Shown: positions 62,801-64,000 of the stretch, piece after piece
How positions within the stretch are numbered: the first letter of the stretch is position 1
Layout of the letters: each line of letters starts with the position of its first letter
Source: Dreissena polymorpha
Taxonomy: Eukaryota > Mollusca > Bivalvia > Myida > Dreissenidae
NCBI RefSeq assembly: GCF_020536995.1
Contig: NC_068357.1
Span: 128,884,903 to 128,948,902, forward strand
Reading direction: 5' to 3'
Length of the DNA stretch: 64,000 nt
Made by a program: the position numbers and the translations under genes
The notes under the pieces: generated by a model
Databases searched by the model: none
Told to the model about the DNA's origin: nothing
Seen by the model: only the letters and a program-made list of their open reading frames with translations

Positions 62801-63548
62801 ATGTACTGGTCCTGTTCAGAAACTTAGTACAATACTGTACTAACGAAGATTGTATGAGGACATATTTCTACTCTGGCTGAAAAACCTGATTATGGGTTTT
62901 TGCTGTGATGGGAAAATATAACGAGAACCTCCCGCCACAGCTACAAAATCAGCTAGGGATAGCAGGTATGTGTTTATGACATTAAAACAAATTTTCTTAA
63001 AATTCATTTTACTTATTAAAAACTTACCTGCTATCGGTAAGTCCCACCTCCCAACCCCGCTCATCGTTTTATATTTTCATAATTGTATGAAAAGTAAGAT
63101 GAGTTTCGGTTCTTGATTTCCGGTTAGGTTACATTGTACTATGTTTAACCTGAATCTGTTTTCAGTTGGAGAGGTGGCCGAATTCCGGCACTTAAAGATT
63201 TCTGGAATATTTAATAATTAAAATGAATTTTATTTTAAGAAAATTTGTTTTACAAACAGCCCTTGTTTATATATTAAAAACATGGCCTAAATTTATGTCA
63301 AATAATCGTGTTTATTAAAATACGTACACATTACAAATTTGTTTATCACATTTGAAAAAATGTTATTATTTAAAAAAAAAAACTTAAGGCTTTGACATTC
63401 TGCAGCTGGTTTGAACTGAAATATGTGTGTCTGTGTGTGTTGTAGGTGGAGCCATTCAAGTGCTGTTCAAGGTTCTAGATGAATACAGGAGGAAGATGTA
63501 TGTAGCACCGAGGGTCATGCAACAGGCCTTGAACTTCCTTAACCAAGG
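35815..63548 (+). CDS. IPO7: Importin-7/8 (Ran-binding nuclear transport receptor), first nine coding exons
   Basis: Importin-beta-family receptor that carries cargo through nuclear pores and releases it on RanGTP. Exons: 35815-35898, 47156-47237, 52192-52348, 54124-54282, 54447-54603, 54870-54959, 55720-55814, 56330-56400, 63446-63548. All introns are GT-AG and codon phase closes at every junction, giving 332 complete codons plus two bases of a protein usually ~1040 residues; the rest lies right of the window. The order matches importin-7/8: [20 protein letters not shown], then [20 protein letters not shown] (importin-N Ran-binding region), [81 protein letters not shown] (HEAT repeats). Importin-7 and -8 cannot be told apart here; molluscs probably have one. 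Introns 1, 2 and 8 are 11.3, 5.0 and 7.0 kb and full of transposons. Confidence 0.93.
36445..36585 (+). repeat. ~38-base tandem repeat (x4)
   Basis: Four consecutive units like GTGAAAAATTGAGTCGCGAA followed by CTTCTTAAAATT, inside the left subterminal region of the CAGGG element. Confidence 0.8.
37546..38500 (+). repeat. ~173-base tandem repeat (about 5.5 units)
   Basis: Units begin GGTTAAGTTTTGCGTTTAGG near 37546, 37720, 37894, 38067, 38239 and 38412. Identity is high for the first three and falls to the right. Confidence 0.88.
38685..39015 (+). repeat. C-tract/T-tract tandem repeat
   Basis: About four ~90-base units, each with AAGATCATCTCACAAAT, ACCACACCCTCACACTAT, then long C runs and T runs. 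The minus strand is G-run rich and could form quadruplexes. Run lengths here are likely unreliable in the assembly. Confidence 0.85.
40056..41251 (+). mobile_element. Mollusc-type interspersed repeat, ATGCCCCC family
   Basis: Starts ATGCACCCAGATCGAATAAT and ends GTAGGGGGCATTGTATTTCA then CAAACACAGCTCTTGTT; it interrupts the TTAA element between its tRNA-like core and tail. It contains CAAAGGTCAAGGTCA. Relatives lie at 42955-43966 and 46170-46612. Confidence 0.65.
41897..42010 (-). promoter_or_regulatory. Cluster of CCAAT boxes with a YY1-like site
   Basis: Three CCAAT/ATTGG pentamers (41904-41908, 41939-41943 and 41963-41967) spaced 24-35 bases, and AAAATGGCG at 41997-42005, a YY1-like motif. 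Such spacing is typical of NF-Y promoters. The minus-strand frame 41614-41826 lies just downstream but has no ATG, so no gene is claimed. It may drive nothing, or an intronic non-coding RNA. Confidence 0.3.
42478..42522 (+). repeat. Possible diverged Naiad 3' end
   Basis: ATACTGCTGG, GAAGTTTCAC and CTCTTTATTACATG line up with the last ~45 bases of the array element (ATACTGCTCC, GGAGTTTCAC, TTCTTTATATTG). This is consistent with an old, strongly 5'-truncated insertion. The match is short. Confidence 0.35.
42955..43966 (+). mobile_element. Mollusc-type interspersed repeat, ATGCCCCC family
   Basis: Starts ATGCCCCCTTTCGAAGAAAA then GGGGGTATG and CTGTCTGTCAC, has the usual CTAGGTCA/CAAGGTCA words, and ends GTAGGGGGCATTGTGTTTCT then AAATCTCTTGTT. 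The stretch 43455-43800 looks unlike the family and may be a further insertion. Non-coding. Confidence 0.7.
44020..45902 (+). mobile_element. CAGGG-ended hAT-like element with 5-bp target duplication and transposase remnant
   Basis: Ends CAGGGTTTTCATTAGGA and TCCTAATGAAAACCCTG are perfect 17-base inverted repeats, flanked by ACATG on both sides (44015-44019 and 45903-45907). A 5' frame from ATG 44321 reads [20 protein letters not shown], like the short basic N-terminus (INDFF) of hAT-type zinc-finger transposases. No catalytic domain is recognised, so it is a deletion derivative. Confidence 0.75.
44321..44533 (+). pseudogene. Transposase N-terminal remnant
   Basis: 71 codons from [23 protein letters not shown], then a hydrophobic stretch that is not transposase-like. 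Two CCAAT boxes (ATTGG near 44222 and CCAAT near 44246) lie 70-100 bases upstream, a plausible old promoter of the element. Confidence 0.4.
46170..46612 (-). mobile_element. Mollusc-type interspersed repeat, ATGCCCCC family, minus copy
   Basis: On the minus strand it starts ATGCCCCCGGATCGAAAGAT, has two ~150-base units with AGCAACTT(C/G)ATATTTGGCATG and GAGCTGCACATTTTGAGTGG, and ends TAGGGGGCATTGTGTTTCTG then CATCTCTT. Short and recent-looking. Confidence 0.75.
46613..47155. other. Intron 1 remainder, nothing recognised
   Basis: No repeat end or coding frame was supported between the minus-strand repeat and importin-7 exon 2. Confidence 0.5.
47156..47237 (+). CDS. IPO7: Importin-7 exon 2
   Basis: Acceptor TATTTCAG; encodes [20 protein letters not shown] then DMPVRQAG; donor CTG/GTAAGA, ending in phase 1. 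The PVRQAG block is strongly conserved in the family. Confidence 0.93.
47460..47770 (+). repeat. Interspersed repeat family shared by introns 2, 3 and 6
   Basis: Contains AGAATGTTTTTCCCATATGA, TGAAGGTTTCCAAAG, TTTGTCCCCATTTTTTTC and AAAGGGGGAACGGCCCCATT. The same order of blocks occurs at 55140-55675 (plus) and 52757-53060 (minus). Non-coding; likely one old DNA-type element family. Confidence 0.55.
48757..49127 (+). repeat. Interspersed repeat with ~165-base internal units
   Basis: Begins with a foldback (TTAACCAGGTTATCCGAAGG then CATTGGTTATT) and has two units with GAGCGCAACTCCTCC/AAGCGCAACTCCTCC and CCCTGGCGTATATT. Directly followed by the element at 49128. Non-coding. Confidence 0.55.
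49128..51266 (+). mobile_element. Mollusc-type interspersed repeat, AGCTCA family (outer copy)
   Basis: Starts AGCTTGAC...GTGGAGCTATCC then CCCCGGCGTCGGCGTG, has two ~180-base units with ATTTTCTATGTCCCTTGACA, then a C-tract block, and ends AGTCGAGCGCGCTGTATTCT then GACAGCTCTTGTT. It is interrupted by the insert at 49674-51046 inside its C/T-tract region. Confidence 0.65.
49674..51046 (+). mobile_element. Nested repeat, AGCTCACCTGATTGCTCAGG type
   Basis: Starts with the hairpin AGCTCACCTGATTGCTCAGG then TGAGCT, and ends CTCAGGTGAGCGAACTAGAA then AACTCTTGTTTT. Inside are about five ~165-base tandem units with CAATCATCATGAAACTTGGT and AACATGGCCGCCAGTGGGCG. A second hairpin start at 50597 suggests that a partial second copy was inserted into, or joined with, the first. 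Non-coding. Confidence 0.7.
51602..52006. repeat. Foldback (MITE-like) repeat
   Basis: ATACCATGTTTTATTAAAC (51628 onward) is repeated inverted as GTTTAATAAAATATGGTAT (51708 onward), and GGATCTGGCACGAG as CGAGTGTCAGATC, giving a long imperfect stem with GCGAGCC...GGCTAGC in the loop. TTATCACATGCT (51751) recurs inverted near 51994, so the element may be longer. No transposase. Confidence 0.6.
52192..52348 (+). CDS. IPO7: Importin-7 exon 3
   Basis: Acceptor TATTTACAG; encodes [20 protein letters not shown] to [16 protein letters not shown]; donor CAG/GTAACA. Part of the importin-N domain. Confidence 0.95.
52757..53060 (-). repeat. Interspersed repeat, same family as 47460-47770, inverted
   Basis: The minus strand has CCCTATTTTAGTCAAAACGC then CGCAAATTTTCCCAATCCA, matching 55590-55630 on the plus strand. 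It lies in intron 3, so the pre-mRNA could form an intron 3-intron 6 hairpin. Confidence 0.55.
53280..53632 (+). mobile_element. CAGGG-ended hAT-like MITE with 5-bp target duplication
   Basis: Ends CAGGGCCCTCA and TGAGGGCGCTG are imperfect inverted repeats flanked by GTATC (53275-53279 and 53633-53637). 353 bases, internally AT-rich with C-rich ends (AAATTCCCCCT), no coding. A related internal stretch (AATGAATATAATGCAAACATG) lies near 42594. Confidence 0.75.
54124..54282 (+). CDS. IPO7: Importin-7 exon 4
   Basis: Acceptor TCTTTTCAG; encodes [20 protein letters not shown] to [10 protein letters not shown]; donor GA/GTAAGT. Confidence 0.95.
54375..54446 (-). repeat. MITE-like repeat forming the 3' half of intron 4
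   Basis: ACAAGCCTGTG, GAGGCTAATCTAGGACAACA and CATACATTAAGCCCTAG match, in reverse, the repeat starting at 63911 (AGTGTCATCCCAGATTAGCC then TGTGCAG). Intron 4 is 164 bases long and its acceptor TTTTCATTAAG directly follows the repeat. Confidence 0.6.
54447..54603 (+). CDS. IPO7: Importin-7 exon 5
   Basis: Acceptor TTTTCATTAAG; encodes [20 protein letters not shown] to [13 protein letters not shown]; donor CAA/GTTAGT. The preceding intron is only 164 bases and its 3' end is repeat-derived. Confidence 0.94.
54870..54959 (+). CDS. IPO7: Importin-7 exon 6
   Basis: Acceptor TGTTTTTAG; encodes [20 protein letters not shown] then [10 protein letters not shown]; donor GAG/GTAGGC, phase 0 at both ends. 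Confidence 0.94.
55140..55675 (+). repeat. Interspersed repeat, same family as 47460-47770, split by a MITE
   Basis: Left part GGGCCCCATTCCCAATGG to AAATGGGAGC; right part TATTCCCAATGGAAGGTTTC to CCAAAGGGACCTGGCTCCAT. The two are separated by the TTAA MITE at 55221-55420. Confidence 0.6.
55221..55420. mobile_element. Palindromic MITE with TTAA target site
   Basis: TTAA at both ends (55221-55224 and 55417-55420); inverted ends CCCTTTGCATGCTGG and CCAGCACTGTAAGGG. The core 55314-55380 is a near-perfect hairpin, GCAAACAGTTTGGATCCAGA...TCTGGATCCAAACTGTTTGC, with the loop near CCACGTTCTGTGG. Likely mobilised by a piggyBac-type enzyme; no coding capacity. Confidence 0.8.
55720..55814 (+). CDS. IPO7: Importin-7 exon 7
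   Basis: Acceptor TTGTTTCAG; encodes [20 protein letters not shown] then [11 protein letters not shown] and the first two bases of the next Arg codon; donor [18 protein letters not shown] is a family hallmark. Confidence 0.96.
56330..56400 (+). CDS. IPO7: Importin-7 exon 8
   Basis: Acceptor ATGCTGTAG; encodes [20 protein letters not shown] then KAFS; donor G/GTATGT. Confidence 0.95.
56456..57497 (+). mobile_element. ATGCCCCC-ended repeat with ~145-base tandem units
   Basis: Starts ATGCCCCCCTTCGAAGAAGA and ends CCCATATGGGGGGCAT, so ATGCCCCCC is an inverted end. Four ~145-base units (near 56528, 56671, 56816 and 56962) each hold GATGATAACTCAAG, ATCATGAAACTTCATAGG and GGTCAAAGGTCAAGGTCACA. A piece of the ATGCCCCC family (57110-57340) is embedded near the right. 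The DIRS-type element begins six bases further on. Confidence 0.7.
57503..57683 (+). repeat. Left inverted terminal repeat of the DIRS-type element
   Basis: Outer edge GTTTTAATGTCATAAATACA (57503 onward) and inner body 57571-57683, which is the reverse complement of 63089-63215 with few differences (shared words GTGCCGGAATTCGGCCACCT and TTAAACATAGTACAATGTAA). Confidence 0.88.
58290..58800 (+). repeat. ACCGGTCA-rich minisatellite
   Basis: Dozens of ACCGGTC/GACTGGTC words in irregular units inside the DIRS-type element. A shorter version recurs at 59690-59920. Open frames on both strands here reflect the repeat. Confidence 0.85.
61521..61864. mobile_element. CAGGG-ended hAT-like MITE with 5-bp target duplication, nested in the DIRS-type element
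   Basis: Ends CAGGGCTCAACATTAAC and GTTAATGTTGAGCCCTG are perfect 17-base inverted repeats, flanked by CTTGA (61516-61520 and 61865-61869). Subterminal repeats ACTTGCCC and GGGCAAGT occur at both sides. 344 bases, no coding. It is younger than the retroelement it interrupts. Confidence 0.85.
62951..63020 (+). repeat. Internal complementary region of the DIRS-type element
   Basis: The left half (62951-62988, AGCTAGGGATAGCAGGTATG...) is the reverse complement of the left outer edge; the right half (62983-63017, TAAAACAAATTTTCTT...) is the reverse complement of the right outer edge. The two join at the GTTTTA shared by both ends, so the region mirrors the junction of a circularised element. This is diagnostic of DIRS-group replication intermediates. 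Confidence 0.85.
63089..63252 (+). repeat. Right inverted terminal repeat of the DIRS-type element
   Basis: The body pairs with the left repeat; the outer edge (63216-63252, ending AAGAAAATTTGTTTTA) differs from the left outer edge, as in DIRS elements. GTTTTA occurs at both extreme ends of the element. Confidence 0.88.
63446..63548 (+). CDS. IPO7: Importin-7 exon 9
   Basis: Acceptor TGTGTTGTAG; encodes [20 protein letters not shown] then [15 protein letters not shown]; donor GG/GTAGGG. Continues beyond the window. Confidence 0.95.
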
Positions 63549-63910
63549 GTAGGGCTCCTCACACAGTCACTGTCTAGTTTTCCTTTTGTACAGAAGTCGC
63601 AACCAATCTGCTTGCTCTTCTGCTCTAATTTCCTGAATACAAAAGCATATGCAAGCTTTTAGAGGCTGCAAAAAGTATTAACATGCTTTTCAAACACAGA
63701 CTGTCCCTGATTGAGTGAAAGTACTATTTATTGTATAAGCACCTAATTGATACACACAACAATGTATTCTTCAAAGCGAGGTTATTTTGAAGAATACTTA
63801 ATATATGCCTTCTATACAATTACAATTGTGTTTCTTGTGTGTGAAAGTGTTGTCACAATCTGCTAGTATTTCTAGAAGCTCTACAGTAGTTTGCTATTGC
63901 ACATCCATTT
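63549..63910. other. Intron 9 start, nothing recognised
   Basis: Intronic sequence after the exon 9 donor with no supported feature. Confidence 0.5.
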
Positions 63911-64000
63911 CACTCGCGTTTTGAGATAACTGGGCATAATGCTGCATGTGCGTTAAGTGTCATCCCAGATTAGCCTGTGCAGTCTGCATTGGATAATCAG
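63911..64000 (+). repeat. MITE-like repeat, cut by the window end
   Basis: TCGCGTTTTGAGATAACTGG then ATGTGCGTTAAGTGTCATCC and CAGATTAGCCTGTGCAGTCT. The same family in reverse forms part of intron 4. The hairpin partner of GCCTGTGCAG would follow to the right. Confidence 0.6.

Larger units (their letters stand above)
57503..63252 (+). mobile_element. DIRS-type tyrosine-recombinase retroelement, fossil
   Basis: About 5.75 kb in importin-7 intron 8, plus orientation. Parts recognised in order: left inverted repeat (57503-57683); a Ser/Arg-rich gag-like region with an internal duplication (about 58150-60800); an RNase H tail region (about 60810-61350); a tyrosine recombinase region (about 62030-62800); an internal complementary region (62951-63020); right inverted repeat (63089-63252). 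Order and end structure are those of the DIRS group. It is broken, with several breaks and not all expected parts recognisable, and was later hit by a small MITE. The two inverted repeats are still alike, so it is probably of moderate rather than great age; this is a guess from ends only. Confidence 0.82.

Overview
The window is eukaryotic: AT-rich, with split genes, GT-AG introns and dense transposons. Best guess is a heterodont bivalve such as a dreissenid, myid or venerid. That rests on recalled mollusc repeat families and on a selenoprotein-type Naiad retroelement, a group described from clams; the species is inference.

Left part (1-28491). Two opposed SINE-like repeats and a CAACGTTG-rich repeat lead to a 100-base assembly gap at 1183-1282. 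Then comes a head-to-tail array of a ~4.55 kb Penelope-like element (PLE) with the permuted order GIY-YIG endonuclease, CxC linker, reverse transcriptase, i.e. the Naiad type. There are six copies. Copy 1 is cut by the gap, copies 2-5 are full length, and copy 6 is 5'-truncated, joined to an internal LINE fragment and split by an inverted piece of its own family. Copy 5 carries one continuous 1033-residue reading frame (18997-22098, ending in TAG) if three in-frame TGA codons are read through. The TGAs lie where PLE proteins normally have Cys (two in the endonuclease zinc motif, one after the ADKAANN motif) and are kept in the copies, so this looks like a selenocysteine-using retrotransposon. 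I did not find its SECIS element. Copies 1 and 2 are full of single-base indels that thin out away from the gap, which suggests poor consensus sequence.

Middle part (28492-35814). Mostly non-coding: a TTAA-flanked element carrying a tRNA-like core, a TTTTTCGTACCC minisatellite, a minus-strand LINE tail, two tRNA-like sequences and two minus-strand exons of an R-SNARE (VAMP-like) gene.

Right part (35815-64000). The first nine coding exons of importin-7/8 on the plus strand; reading phase closes at every junction (332 complete codons). The introns hold most of the transposons: a nested stack in intron 1, four elements with CAGGG ends and 5-bp target duplications (one of them inside another element in intron 8), two mollusc repeat families sharing a CTCTTGTT-like 3' end, a palindromic TTAA MITE, and in intron 8 a broken DIRS-type tyrosine-recombinase retroelement whose inverted ends and internal complementary region are still readable.
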